Origin: a virus
Reading direction: 5' to 3' (one strand)
DNA: 53,504 nt
Virus record (IMG/VR): IMGVR_UViG_3300042460_002234
Span: 1-53,504 of that record
The position numbers were made by a program, and so were the translations under genes. The notes under the pieces were generated by a model. It was not told where the DNA came from, did not search any database, and worked only from the letters and a program-made list of their open reading frames with translations. Shown in pieces: positions 1 to 7,366 of the stretch. How positions within the stretch are numbered: the stretch's first letter is position 1; each line of letters opens with the position of its first letter.

Positions 1-270
1 GGCAGCGAGGCGGCTGGCGTAGCCCGAGGCAGCGAGGCGGCTGTCGTAGCCCGAGGCAGCGAGGCTGCTGGCGTAGCCCGAGGCAGCGAGGCGGCTGTCG
101 TTGCCCGAGGCAGCGAGGCGGCTGTCGTTGCCCGAGGCAGCGAGGCGGCTGGCGTTGCCCGAGGCAGCGAGGCGGCTGGCGTAGCCCGAGGCAGCGAGGC
201 GGCTGTCGTAGCCCGAGGCAGCGAGGCTGCTGGCGTAGCCCGAGGCAGCGAGGCGGCTGTCATCCTCATC
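1..270 (-). repeat. 27-bp tandem repeat array (coding, 9-residue units)
   Basis: Nine full 27-bp units run from 1 to 243, followed by a degenerate tenth at 244-270. On the minus strand each unit encodes nine residues of the form S-G-[YN]-[AD]-S-[RS]-L-A-A. Variation is confined to single-base changes in codons 3, 4 and 6. Units 1-3 (1-81) are identical to units 7-9 (163-243), which indicates a higher-order 162-bp duplication. The array reaches the window edge, so its true length is unknown. Confidence 0.97.
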
Positions 271-675
271 GCTGACCGTTTCAGCAGTGGACGGGCCCTT
301 CGCGGCGGCGAGCAGCAGCTTGATCTGGTGGTCGGACATCTTCGTCATGGCGTCAGCCATGCTGCCCGCGAAGATCACGTTGCCGCGAGGGAACTTGACC
401 TTGCCATCCAGCTCGACGCACTCGGCGCGGGCCACTTCCACGAGCAGCCACTTCGCGTCGATGGCTGAGCTGGTCAGGCTCCAGTCGCCGAAGCCATCCA
501 TCAAACCGTGCAGCCCGTTGCCGCAGGCGGCGCGCGGGCTCCAGTCGGGGCACTCCACGAGGCCGGATTCGGGCCACTTGAAGTTGCTGTGCGCCGTCAT
601 GTCGGCGGCGCAGGTGCGGATCACGAGGGCCTTCTCGGCGTCCTCGATCTGGTCCCAGGGTTTGAGGTTGTTCAC
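1..675 (-). CDS. DUF7666-like phage protein with C-terminal 9-residue repeats, 3' truncated by the window
   Basis: An open frame of 225 codons runs to the left edge without a stop. I place the start at a GTG (673-675) because GGGAG lies six bases upstream; no ATG is available nearby. The N-terminal ~130 residues include the motif AACGNGLHGL and a WLLVEV segment, which resemble the N-terminal domain I recall as DUF7666. A short acidic linker (SDEDDS) leads into SGYASRLAA-type repeats, which probably form a beta-solenoid-like rod. Function is unknown. It is the most distal gene of the leftward accessory operon, behind a 9-bp hairpin. The family name is from memory; the repeats and frame are directly seen. 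Confidence 0.8.
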   Translation of the reverse strand, partial: MNNLKPWDQIEDAEKALVIRTCAADMTAHSNFKWPESGLVECPDWSPRAACGNGLHGLMDGFGDWSLTSSAIDAKWLLVEVARAECVELDGKVKFPRGNVIFAGSMADAMTKMSDHQIKLLLAAAKGPSTAETVSDEDDSRLAASGYASSLAASGYDSRLAASGYASRLAASGNASRLAASGNDSRLAASGNDSRLAASGYASSLAASGYDSRLAASGYASRLAA

Positions 676-714
676 GACGATCTCCCAGCGTTTGTTCGGG
701 CCGATTGCCCGCCG

Positions 715-737
715 AAGCCACCCTTGAGGGGTGGCTT
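715..737 (-). other. Intercistronic hairpin, 9-bp stem
   Basis: AAGCCACCC (715-723) and GGGTGGCTT (729-737) form a perfect nine-pair stem with a five-base loop. It lies between the stop at 746 and the GTG start at 675 of the next leftward gene. No T-tract follows in the leftward direction, so it is more likely an attenuator or mRNA-stability element than a simple intrinsic terminator. Confidence 0.6.
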
Positions 738-745
738 GAGCTGGC

Positions 746-1093
746 TTAGGCCGAGGGGAGACCGATGACGCCCTGCATGGCGCCGCTGGCGGTGAGGGCG
801 CGCAGGATGCCGCCCTTGCGCTCGCGCTTGGCCTGGGCGGCGGCGATGATCTCGCGCTGGTAGACGGTCGCGCCCTGCTCGACCGCAGCATGCGTCCGCT
901 TGGCCAGACGGGCGAAACGAGCGAGCTTGTTGCGGAACCATTCCTTCGCCGAGATCAGGAACCCGTCCTGCTTTCTGGCAGCATCGGCGGCCTTCTGCAC
1001 CGCGCGCATGGTCGCAATGCGGCGCTGGTAGGCGATCTTCTTCGCCTTGCGAATCTCGCGGCGCTTACGCTCTTTGTTGACGTTGTGGTTCAT
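746..1093 (-). CDS. Small basic protein of unknown function (115 aa)
   Basis: I do not recognise this family. The N-terminal third is strongly basic (KERKRREIRKAKKIAYQRR) and likely helical. The remainder has further Arg/Lys-rich helices and a Gly/Ala-rich end. The composition suggests nucleic-acid binding, which is inference only. It starts at ATG 1093 with GAGAG upstream and follows a gene 66 bases away, with a strong hairpin in that gap. It belongs to the leftward operon that starts near 2720. Confidence 0.7.
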   Translation of the reverse strand: MNHNVNKERKRREIRKAKKIAYQRRIATMRAVQKAADAARKQDGFLISAKEWFRNKLARFARLAKRTHAAVEQGATVYQREIIAAAQAKRERKGGILRALTASGAMQGVIGLPSA

Positions 1094-1126
1094 GGTGTCT
1101 CTCGGTTGAGGGCGGGATGCCCGGAT

Positions 1127-1148
1127 GAGCCCTCCGGTGGGAGGGCTC
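1127..1148 (-). other. Intercistronic hairpin, 9-bp stem and tetraloop
   Basis: GAGCCCTCC (1127-1135) and GGAGGGCTC (1140-1148) pair perfectly around a four-base loop, in the gap between two leftward genes (1160 and 1093). There is no T-run. It is the second such hairpin in this operon and could attenuate transcription or protect the upstream mRNA. Confidence 0.6.
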
Positions 1149-1159
1149 GCCCTGGAATC

Positions 1160-1426
1160 TCAGCAGTGGAATGCGATGTCGAACTCGCAGGACAGCACCC
1201 ACTCCGATTGCGGGGCCTCCTTGTCCTCGACGTAGTGCAGGTGGTCCTTGGGTCCGCCCGGCAGCGGCGCCCACTTCTTCGGCGGCACGCGCTCCGAGGA
1301 CAGCAGGCGGGTTCCCCGAACGTTGCAGCGGTGCCCGTTCTCATGGAAGAAGCGGCCAACGGCGTCCGATTCGGCCTCGCGGACGGTCTTGCCGACGCCC
1401 TTCCATGTCTCGTTGTAGTGGCCCAT
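1160..1426 (-). CDS. Hypothetical phage protein (88 aa)
   Basis: The start is ATG 1426, two bases after the TAG of the preceding gene and about ten bases after GGAGG. A longer upstream frame is rejected because it overlaps that gene and has an unlikely Arg-rich start. The protein has an N-terminal helix, several Cys and His residues and a Trp-containing C-terminus (SEWVLSCEFDIAFHC). I do not recognise a family. Its spacing shows translational coupling within the leftward accessory operon. Confidence 0.72.
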   Translation of the reverse strand: MGHYNETWKGVGKTVREAESDAVGRFFHENGHRCNVRGTRLLSSERVPPKKWAPLPGGPKDHLHYVEDKEAPQSEWVLSCEFDIAFHC

Positions 1427-1428
1427 GG

Positions 1429-1632
1429 CTACTGGCCCTCCTGCGCGATGCGGAAGGCTTCGGCGCTGGCGTCGCGAGAATCTGCCGCCGCCTGCTTTGC
1501 AGCGACCAAGCAACGCTGCCCGACAGACAGTCCGGCCATGTCGAAGAGGCGCGAAGCTTCCCGGCGCTTGGTTTCCGTGTAGCGGGCCAATTCCACAATC
1601 CGCGCCTTCTGCTGTTCGGTCAGGTCAGCCAT
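1429..1632 (-). CDS. Small helical protein (67 aa), function unknown
   Basis: This small, charged, helix-rich protein contains LTEQQKARIVELARYTETKRREASRLF and an Ala-rich C-terminal helix. Its ATG overlaps the end of the preceding gene by eight bases, and its stop lies two bases before the next start. It resembles small phage accessory proteins in size and placement. No domain is recognised. Confidence 0.72.
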   Translation of the reverse strand: MADLTEQQKARIVELARYTETKRREASRLFDMAGLSVGQRCLVAAKQAAADSRDASAEAFRIAQEGQ

Positions 1633-2140
1633 TGCTGCCCTCCTCGACCTCGTAGGAGAGAGCGCCGCACTCCGGGCACTCGCCGGCCGGCTCGATGCAG
1701 CGCGGATCGCCGACAGGGAAGTCCAAGCGCTCGTCCAGGTCCTTCGCCTCGTTCAGCTCGGATTTGGGGCACTCGTGGCCGCAGTTGTCGCAGCGGCATG
1801 CCGGGTCGTCCCCGTCGCCTTCCTCGTGCTCCCCGTCTTCCGGCTCGGCGTACAGCGCCTCGATCTCCGCGCAGCGGGCTTCGCCGAGCTGATCGCGCGC
1901 AGCGTTGTGCGCCGCGTTGATGTCCTCCCACTCGACCGATCCGCTGTCGCCAGCCTTGGCGTAGGCGTGGACGAGCAGCGCGGCGGGGTCGTCTTCGACG
2001 TGATCGCTGCCCTCGTGGATTTCCGGCTCCGGGTCGTGGCTGTTGTCGAAGTCGCGCAGCTCAACGCGGACCCCGGGCGGGATGTCGCCAACCAGCTCGG
2101 CGACACCACCGCGAATCTCGATGCGGATGGTCTTAGCCAT
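1625..2140 (-). CDS. Acidic protein with C-terminal zinc-ribbon-like Cys pairs (171 aa)
   Basis: The N-terminus is beta-like, with a PPGVRVELRDFD segment typical of small phage proteins that carry a low-complexity acidic centre. The middle is strongly acidic. Cysteines at about 117, 120, 155 and 158 (CDNC and CPEC) suggest a zinc ribbon. It starts at ATG 2140, overlapping the upstream gene by eight bases. No family name is recognised; a DNA- or RNA-associated accessory role is possible. Confidence 0.75.
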   Translation of the reverse strand: MAKTIRIEIRGGVAELVGDIPPGVRVELRDFDNSHDPEPEIHEGSDHVEDDPAALLVHAYAKAGDSGSVEWEDINAAHNAARDQLGEARCAEIEALYAEPEDGEHEEGDGDDPACRCDNCGHECPKSELNEAKDLDERLDFPVGDPRCIEPAGECPECGALSYEVEEGSNG

Positions 2141-2720
2141 AGACCACCTCCCCGAACACCGCGCACTGGAGCCAGCAGTCGGCGACTTCGGCGTCAGCGC
2201 AGCCCTTGTCGCGCATCAGGTTGCCGAACTGGATGGGCGCCTTCGTGGCCAGGGCGATCAGGCCGCGGATGCCGGCCTCGCGGTCGAGCTTCACCGGCTC
2301 CGACTCGCCGGGCATGTCCCCGTCCTTCACCAACATGCTCACGCCGGCCTGGAAGGCGACGGTGTACCAGGGGAAGCCCTCGATCTCGCCGTAGTCCTTG
2401 GCCTTCGGCTTCTCGCCGATGCAGGTGATGCTCTCGCACCAGTGGTTCGCGCCGCCCTCGATGGCGGTGACGAGCAGGTCGTCCAGCAGGCCCTCCAGCG
2501 TGGCCGGGCCCTCGATCTCGTCGCAGACCAGATCGGCCAGCGGGAGGGTGACGGTGGGCTCGGCGTCCTTGTGGGCTTCGACGGCCGCCATGCAGTCAGC
2601 GATGGCCGGGTGCAGCGGCTCCAGATACCCCTCCAGATCGGGGTGAATCTCCTGGGCCGCCTTGATGACGGCCTTGATGGCGTCCAGCAGGCTTGGCGCT
2701 GTGGTTTGGGTGTTCCCCAT
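2133..2720 (-). CDS. Hypothetical accessory protein, first gene of leftward operon (195 aa)
   Basis: This is a mixed alpha/beta protein with a GGANHWCE motif near residue 90, a pattern found in uncharacterised phage proteins that may bind metal or nucleotide. It starts at ATG 2720 with GAGGA seven bases upstream. Its translation start lies next to the operator cluster, so expression is probably repressed in the lysogen. It leads five further leftward genes with overlapping or tight junctions. I cannot assign a function. Confidence 0.75.
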   Translation of the reverse strand: MGNTQTTAPSLLDAIKAVIKAAQEIHPDLEGYLEPLHPAIADCMAAVEAHKDAEPTVTLPLADLVCDEIEGPATLEGLLDDLLVTAIEGGANHWCESITCIGEKPKAKDYGEIEGFPWYTVAFQAGVSMLVKDGDMPGESEPVKLDREAGIRGLIALATKAPIQFGNLMRDKGCADAEVADCWLQCAVFGEVVYG

Positions 2721-2805
2721 TGGTATATCCTCGTGGTAGGTGCTGCGGGATCAGCACGTACCGAATATACCTCAGAGGTATACCTAAATGGTAGCTTCTT
2801 GGTAT
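2712..2805. promoter_or_regulatory. Divergent control region with clustered ATACC-N5-GGTAT operators
   Basis: One perfect site (ATACC TCAGA GGTAT, 2767-2781) is flanked by an overlapping 9/10 site (2780-2794) and two 8/10 sites (2725-2739 and 2791-2805). The half-sites match those flanking the repressor and the recombination operon. The region separates the leftward accessory genes from the rightward packaging genes. A leftward -10-like TATATT (complement of 2764-2769) lies beside the perfect site, but I see no convincing -35. Repressor binding is inferred. Confidence 0.75.
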
Positions 2806-2843
2806 TTCAGCCGACGAACGGTAGCTACCACCGGGGAAGAGCA

Positions 2844-3098
2844 GTGGCCGGAAAGTTCATCACCAAGACCCAGCAGTCGCACGTCGCAGGGCTCATCACG
2901 GGCCTCGTGGCGGCCCTGGATGCCAAGGGCATGCCCTGGACCCGCCAGCACAAGGAAGACCTCAAGCTGGCCTTCCAGGCCCTCGGGGTCGATTGCCCCT
3001 TCAGCTTCTCGGACGTGCAGCCCGGCCAGCCCCCGGCCCGCCTGACGCCCCTGAAGCGCCTCTACCAGTCCGCAAAGGACAAGCTGGGGATGCCGTGA
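2844..3098 (+). CDS. Small protein, first gene of the rightward late operon (84 aa)
   Basis: The start is taken at GTG 2844 because GGGGAAGAG precedes it at proper spacing; a TTG at 2799 is an alternative. The protein is small and helical with KFITKTQQSHVAGLITGL near the start and a Pro-rich segment before a basic end. It overlaps the next gene by four bases (GTGA). No family is recognised. Its position right after the operators suggests repressor control. Confidence 0.65.
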   Translation: MAGKFITKTQQSHVAGLITGLVAALDAKGMPWTRQHKEDLKLAFQALGVDCPFSFSDVQPGQPPARLTPLKRLYQSAKDKLGMP

Positions 3099-3280
3099 GC
3101 ATCCGCGGCCGCGTGACGTTCGAGCGCGCCAACCTCAACGGCCGCGACTACATCGTGGCGTGGCTGGACGGCCCAGCCCCTCAGCCCGCCGCCCACGTCC
3201 GATGCGCCCTGTTCAGCGCCAAGAGCATCGGCCCACTCATCGGCAGCCTGATCGGCCGCCGCCCCGGAGAAGCACCATGA
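3095..3280 (+). CDS. Small hypothetical protein (61 aa)
   Basis: GTG 3095 overlaps the previous stop (GTGA), and the stop overlaps the next start (ATGA). The protein begins with a beta-like stretch (RGRVTFERANLNGRDYIVAWLDG) and ends in a Gly/Arg-rich helix. It is too short to recognise. The coupled junctions on both sides support it as a real gene. Confidence 0.65.
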   Translation: MSIRGRVTFERANLNGRDYIVAWLDGPAPQPAAHVRCALFSAKSIGPLIGSLIGRRPGEAP

Positions 3281-3591
3281 GCGGCACCACCAGCGACCCG
3301 ACCGATCCCCGCCTGACGCGCGGCGTGGACGAGACGCCCGTCCCCCAGGCCGAGACCTACCTCGTCCTGAGCGAGGAGGAGCGCGCCAAGGGCTTCGTCC
3401 GCCCCGTGCGCGACCGCTACAAGCACTTGACCTGCGGGACCATCACGACCATGGGCAAGGCGCTGGCCGAGACCTATGCCCGCGACCCGAAGTTCTACGG
3501 CGCCACGTACTGCGTGGCCTGCGCCATGCACCGCCCCGTGGGCCCGGACGGCGAATTCGAGTGGCTGGACGGCTCGAAGGTGGGCTCGTAA
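3277..3591 (+). CDS. Phage protein with putative zinc-binding cysteines (104 aa)
   Basis: The C-terminal half has C53, C79 and C82 (TYCVACAMHRPV) followed by an EFEWLDG motif. This pattern is common in small phage proteins found near packaging genes, but its role is unknown. The start at ATG 3277 overlaps the previous gene by four bases, and the stop shares one base with the next ATG (TAATG). Confidence 0.7.
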   Translation: MSGTTSDPTDPRLTRGVDETPVPQAETYLVLSEEERAKGFVRPVRDRYKHLTCGTITTMGKALAETYARDPKFYGATYCVACAMHRPVGPDGEFEWLDGSKVGS

Positions 3592-3896
3592 TGACCCCCG
3601 ACCAGTTCTGCTACTGGCTCCAGGGCCTCCTCGAGCTGCAACCGGACCTCAAGACGCTGAACGCTGCCCAGGTCCAGACGATCCGCGAGCACCTGGGCTA
3701 CGTGTTCGAGAGCGGGCACCTGACGCCGGCCGCCCCCCGGCGCCTGCCCATGCCGGCGATCCCCGAGCTGGGGCAGCCGGACGATGAAGTGGCCGAGATC
3801 CTTGAGCGTGAGCGCCGCCGCGAGAAGGCTTGGCCCTGGCCGCCCTGGCCGCCCTTCCGGCCGCGCCGTGCCGACCCCGACACCATGGTGTGCTGA
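3591..3896 (+). CDS. Hypothetical protein with Trp/Pro-rich tail (101 aa)
   Basis: The N-terminus (MTPDQFCYWLQGLLELQ) looks like a compact helical domain found in many phage hypothetical proteins. It is followed by QVQTIREHLGYVFE. The tail has a Pro-rich linker and a WPWPPWPPF stretch. It starts by a one-base overlap with the previous stop and ends sharing a base with the next start. Function unknown. Confidence 0.7.
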   Translation: MTPDQFCYWLQGLLELQPDLKTLNAAQVQTIREHLGYVFESGHLTPAAPRRLPMPAIPELGQPDDEVAEILERERRREKAWPWPPWPPFRPRRADPDTMVC

Positions 3897-4279
3897 TGGC
3901 CGACCGCAAGATCATCGGCTACCAGCCCATCTACGCCCCCCTGCCCGGTCAGGTGGTGACGCACGCTTTCCTCATGTGCTCGCGCTGCGGCTGCTCAATC
4001 GCTTCCAGCAATGGGCCGGGGTACGAAGCCCTGTGCCTGAAGTGCGTGGGTGGTGGCATGCAGGGCCGGTTCACCGCCGAGCGCGAGCGCCGCGGCAAGC
4101 AGGTTGCACTCCGCATCTGCCTGGAGGTGGTCGGGCGCCCCGTCATCACGGGATACGTAGCCCTGCCGAGCGCGGCCGAGCGCTTCCCCTTACGCCTGCC
4201 CGGACAGGACAGCCCGGAGGGCTTCCTCTCCGCCTGCATCGCTCAGGCGGCCCGGCACTGGCGAGACCCCCAGCCATGA
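3896..4279 (+). CDS. Zinc-ribbon-like hypothetical protein (127 aa)
   Basis: Cysteines at 28, 31, 33, 47 and 50 (CSRCGC and CLKC) suggest a small zinc-binding domain. The remainder is unremarkable and mixed. The ATG shares one base with the previous TGA, and the stop overlaps the next ATG by four bases. It is one of a run of small translationally coupled genes before the terminase. Function is not known. Confidence 0.7.
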   Translation: MADRKIIGYQPIYAPLPGQVVTHAFLMCSRCGCSIASSNGPGYEALCLKCVGGGMQGRFTAERERRGKQVALRICLEVVGRPVITGYVALPSAAERFPLRLPGQDSPEGFLSACIAQAARHWRDPQP

Positions 4280-4446
4280 GCCGCACCATCCGCCGCCACC
4301 GGAAGACCGGCAAGCCCGAGCGGGACACCTACCACCGCCGGACCCACATGGACCCGTCCTGCCGGCACCACGGCTCCTGCCCGTACTGTGAGAACGGCCG
4401 GCTCCATGCCGCCAAGCGCCGGGCGCCCATCGAGGAGGCCCCGTGA
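4276..4446 (+). CDS. Small basic His/Cys-rich protein (56 aa)
   Basis: A highly basic N-terminus (RTIRRHRKTGKPERDTYHRR) precedes a CRHHGSCPYC cluster that could bind one zinc ion. It is joined to both neighbours by four-base overlaps (ATGA before, GTGA after). Nucleic-acid binding is a guess from composition. Confidence 0.65.
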   Translation: MSRTIRRHRKTGKPERDTYHRRTHMDPSCRHHGSCPYCENGRLHAAKRRAPIEEAP

Positions 4447-4667
4447 GCGTCGCCCTGTACGACAACCCGGCCACCATGTGCCGAGAGGCGTGGCGCAACG
4501 GGCGACTCGACGGCCACCTCTCCGCAAGCCTGCTGCTGAACCGCAGCTTCCGCGGGGATCGCAGCATGCCGTTCTGGCTGAATGGCGCCCATCCCTGGAA
4601 GCCCGGTCATGTGGACGGCGATTCGCTCGCCGTGCCCCCCCTCAATCCGACCCTGGGGCACCCATGA
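4443..4667 (+). CDS. Small hypothetical protein (74 aa)
   Basis: GTG 4443 overlaps the previous stop and its own stop overlaps the ATG of the TerS-like gene. It contains a CREAWRNGRLDGHLSASLLLNRSF helix and a Trp-Pro-rich C-terminus. There is no recognised domain. Its placement directly upstream of the terminase gene is the only context. Confidence 0.62.
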   Translation: MSVALYDNPATMCREAWRNGRLDGHLSASLLLNRSFRGDRSMPFWLNGAHPWKPGHVDGDSLAVPPLNPTLGHP

Positions 4668-5284
4668 CCACCAAGCCCTCCCCCGATTGGGAGCTGGCCG
4701 AGCGCCTGTACCGGGCGGGCCAGCTCTCCAACGTCCAGATCGCCGCTCAGATCGGGATCACCGAGGGAGCCCTGCGCAAGAGGGCCAAGCGCGACGGGTG
4801 GGCCAAAGACCTGACCGAGAAGGTGCAGAAGGCGGTTAAGACGAGGCTGGTACGAGACGAGGTACGAACTGCCGACGCGGGAGCCGCCGCTCGTACCGAG
4901 CGCGAGATCATCGAGCAGGCCGCCGAGAACGCCGTGGCCGTGGTCCGCTCCCACCGCAAAGACCTGACGGCCGGGCAGAACACCCTGGCCCTGCTGTTCG
5001 CCCAGCTCCAAGACGCCGCGGCCAACCGCGATGGTGAGCTGGACGAGATGGCCAAGCAGGTAGCGGCCGAGGAGGGCATGTTCGCCGCCTCAGCCCTGGC
5101 CCGCTTCCGCAAGCTGCTGAGCCTGCCCACCCATGCCGGCGTCATCCGTGACCTGTCCACGGCCATGAAGAACTTCCAGGCCCTCGAGCGCATCGCCTGG
5201 GGCCTGAACGAGAAGGACGACGCCCCGCCGGACTACGAGAAGCAGCTCAAGGAGCTGGCCATGGGCAAGGAGCCGCAGGAGTGA
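4664..5284 (+). CDS. Probable terminase small subunit (206 aa)
   Basis: The N-terminal ~40 residues form a helix-turn-helix (LYRAGQLSNVQIAAQIGITEGALRKRAKRDGW), as in DNA-recognition domains of phage small terminases. Long charged helices follow, which fits an oligomerising core. TerS binds the packaging site and hands DNA to TerL. The gene sits two genes upstream of TerL, typical for a terS/terL pair. It starts at ATG 4664 with a four-base overlap. I am fairly sure of the role from motif plus position. Confidence 0.8.
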   Translation: MTTKPSPDWELAERLYRAGQLSNVQIAAQIGITEGALRKRAKRDGWAKDLTEKVQKAVKTRLVRDEVRTADAGAAARTEREIIEQAAENAVAVVRSHRKDLTAGQNTLALLFAQLQDAAANRDGELDEMAKQVAAEEGMFAASALARFRKLLSLPTHAGVIRDLSTAMKNFQALERIAWGLNEKDDAPPDYEKQLKELAMGKEPQE

Positions 5285-5772
5285 GCCCTGTGGTGGCCAT
5301 GCGCCCCCTGCCGCAGCGCGCCGCGAGAGCTTGGGTCAAGCAGACCCACCGGCACCTCGATGACTACCCGGCTGGCGACCTGTTCCGCGTTGCGCTCGAT
5401 GTGAACGGGCACATGAGCGCCGTTGGGGTTGCAGGGCGCCCCTGCCGCATGCTCCAAGACGGGTACACGGCCGAGATCACCCGCATCGCATGCGCCTCGC
5501 CTGTAGAGGTTAATGCCTGCTCGCGGCTGTATGGCGCCCTACGCCGGGCCGGCATAGCCCTTGGCTACCGCCGTTTCGTGACCTACACGCTGGAGGATGA
5601 GCCGGGCACGAGCCTTCGCGCGGCCGGCTTCCACGACGATGGCCTGACCGATGGCGGCGAGTGGGACCGCAAGAGCCGCCGCCGCAAAGCGGCCAAGCAG
5701 GCAGGGCGTAAGCGCCGCTGGATCTGGCCGGGGCGCGAGAGCGGCCTGTGGGATGGAGTGGCCCATGAGTGA
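5281..5772 (+). CDS. XF1762-like / GNAT-like acetyltransferase-fold protein (163 aa)
   Basis: The central segment with ITRIACASPVEVNACSRLYGALRRAGIALGYRRF and TLEDEPGTSLRAAGF has the look of a GNAT acetyl-CoA-binding loop and helix, and it matches the phage family I know as XF1762. A very basic tail follows. The catalytic substrate is unknown. It starts at GTG 5281 with a GTGA overlap and overlaps the TerL start by eight bases. An acetyltransferase between TerS and TerL is a recurring but unexplained arrangement. Confidence 0.75.
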   Translation: MSPVVAMRPLPQRAARAWVKQTHRHLDDYPAGDLFRVALDVNGHMSAVGVAGRPCRMLQDGYTAEITRIACASPVEVNACSRLYGALRRAGIALGYRRFVTYTLEDEPGTSLRAAGFHDDGLTDGGEWDRKSRRRKAAKQAGRKRRWIWPGRESGLWDGVAHE

Positions 5773-7294
5773 GTCCGGCCAGATCCTCTACCGGCTGCGC
5801 ACGGACTTCGAGTTCTACGCCCCCCGGTGCCTGAACATCCTCACGAAAGACGGCCAGCTCGTGCCGTTCCGGCTGAATCGGGCCCAGCGGTACATCCACA
5901 AGAAGCTCGAGGAGCAGCGGGAGCGCACCGGGAAGGTCCGCGCCATCGTGCTAAAGGGCCGCCAGCAAGGTGCTAGCACGTATATAGCAGGGCGCTTTTA
6001 CTGGCGTAGCAGCGGGGAATTCGGCAAGCGCGTCCAGATCCTCACCCACGAGCAGCCGGCCACGGACAACCTGTTCCGCATGGTCAAGCGCTACCACGAC
6101 AACTGCCCGACCGTCGTGAAGCCCTCCACCAGCAACAGCTCGGCGAAGGAGCTGGTGTTCGACAAGCTGGACACCCGCTACGCCATCTCGACCGCCGGCT
6201 CCCAGGCCACGGGCCGGTCCGCCACCGCGCAGTTCTTCCACGGCTCCGAGGTCGCCTTCTGGCCCCACGCCGAGGACCATATGGCCGGCATCGGCCAGAT
6301 CGTGCCGGACAAGGACGGGACCGAGATCGTGCTGGAGAGCACGGCCAACGGCATCGGCAACCTCTTCCACGCCATGTGCATGAAGGCCATGCGCGGCCGG
6401 GGCGACTACCAGCTCATCTTCGTGCCATGGTTTTGGGAGGAGGGCTACCGCCGCCCGGTCCCGGCCGACTTCACCCTGGAAGACGACGAGCTGGAGTACC
6501 AGAGCCAGTTCGGCCTGGACGACGAGCAGATGTGCTGGCGCCGGTTCAAGATCAACGACGACTTCGCGGGCGACGTGTCCCTGTTCAATCAGGAATACCC
6601 GGCCACCGTGGAGATGGCGTTCCAGGCCGCGGCCGCCAACAGCCTGATCTCCCCCTCCCTGGTCAGCGCCGCCCGGGCCCGCGAGAAGCCCCAGGGCATC
6701 GGCCCGCTCATCATGACCCTGGACCCGGCCGAGTACGGGGACGACGACAGCGTGTTCGGGCGCCGCCGCGGCCGGCTGGTGTACCCGATGGAGGCTTTCC
6801 ACGGCCGCGGGCCGATGGAGCTGGCCGGCATGGCCGCCGAGCGCCTGGACAAGTACAACCCCGACGCCTTCTGCATCGACGTGACCGGCGGCTACGGCCG
6901 CGGCATCGCCGAACGCCTGCGCGAGCTGAAGTTCAAGCGGATCTACGAGATCAACTTCGGCGAGAAGGCCCTCGACCCCGAGGTCTACAGCAACCGCAGG
7001 GCCGAGATGTGGGGGCTCATGCGCGACTGGTTCCGCGAGCAGGAGCCCTACTTACCCGATGACGACGTGCTGGCCGCGGAAGTGGCCTCCGTCACCTACC
7101 ACCACGACAGCAGCCGGCGCCTCGTGCTGACCAGCAAGGAGAAGATGCGCGCCGACGGCATCCCCTCCCCTGACCGGGGCGACGCCCTGGCCCTGTCCTT
7201 CGCCGTCCGCATCTCGCCGAAGGATCAGCAAGACCTGCCGAACTGGCGCAACCGCCTCAAGGCGAAGCGCCGCGGCTCCCCGATGACGGCCTGA
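5765..7294 (+). CDS. terL: Terminase large subunit (509 aa)
   Basis: This is the packaging motor ATPase and headful or site-specific nuclease. A Walker-A-like GRQQGAST lies at 65-72. A Walker-B-like hydrophobic run ending in SEVAFW lies at about 155-166. The coupling motif ESTANG is at 191-196. RNase-H-like nuclease acids are likely D320 (TLDPAEYGDDD), D372 (CIDVTGG) and D473 (RGDALAL). The length is normal for the family. ATG 5765 overlaps the previous gene by eight bases. A 72-base gap separates it from the portal gene. Confidence 0.95.
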   Translation: MSESGQILYRLRTDFEFYAPRCLNILTKDGQLVPFRLNRAQRYIHKKLEEQRERTGKVRAIVLKGRQQGASTYIAGRFYWRSSGEFGKRVQILTHEQPATDNLFRMVKRYHDNCPTVVKPSTSNSSAKELVFDKLDTRYAISTAGSQATGRSATAQFFHGSEVAFWPHAEDHMAGIGQIVPDKDGTEIVLESTANGIGNLFHAMCMKAMRGRGDYQLIFVPWFWEEGYRRPVPADFTLEDDELEYQSQFGLDDEQMCWRRFKINDDFAGDVSLFNQEYPATVEMAFQAAAANSLISPSLVSAARAREKPQGIGPLIMTLDPAEYGDDDSVFGRRRGRLVYPMEAFHGRGPMELAGMAAERLDKYNPDAFCIDVTGGYGRGIAERLRELKFKRIYEINFGEKALDPEVYSNRRAEMWGLMRDWFREQEPYLPDDDVLAAEVASVTYHHDSSRRLVLTSKEKMRADGIPSPDRGDALALSFAVRISPKDQQDLPNWRNRLKAKRRGSPMTA

Positions 7295-7366
7295 CGTGCT
7301 GTGTATACCCCGCCTGCCCAGGCAGTACCGTTCATCGGCATGTCCCATCCCACCGGCTGACCGCAC

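Noticed and set aside
1-270. CRISPR array
   Set aside because: The 27-bp units are contiguous with no spacers, keep an open frame and vary only by point changes, so this is a coding tandem repeat.
2043-2843. Extension of the first late gene upstream through the operator region
   Set aside because: The open frame is antisense to leftward genes and crosses the operators; GTG 2844 has a good Shine-Dalgarno and fits the downstream protein.
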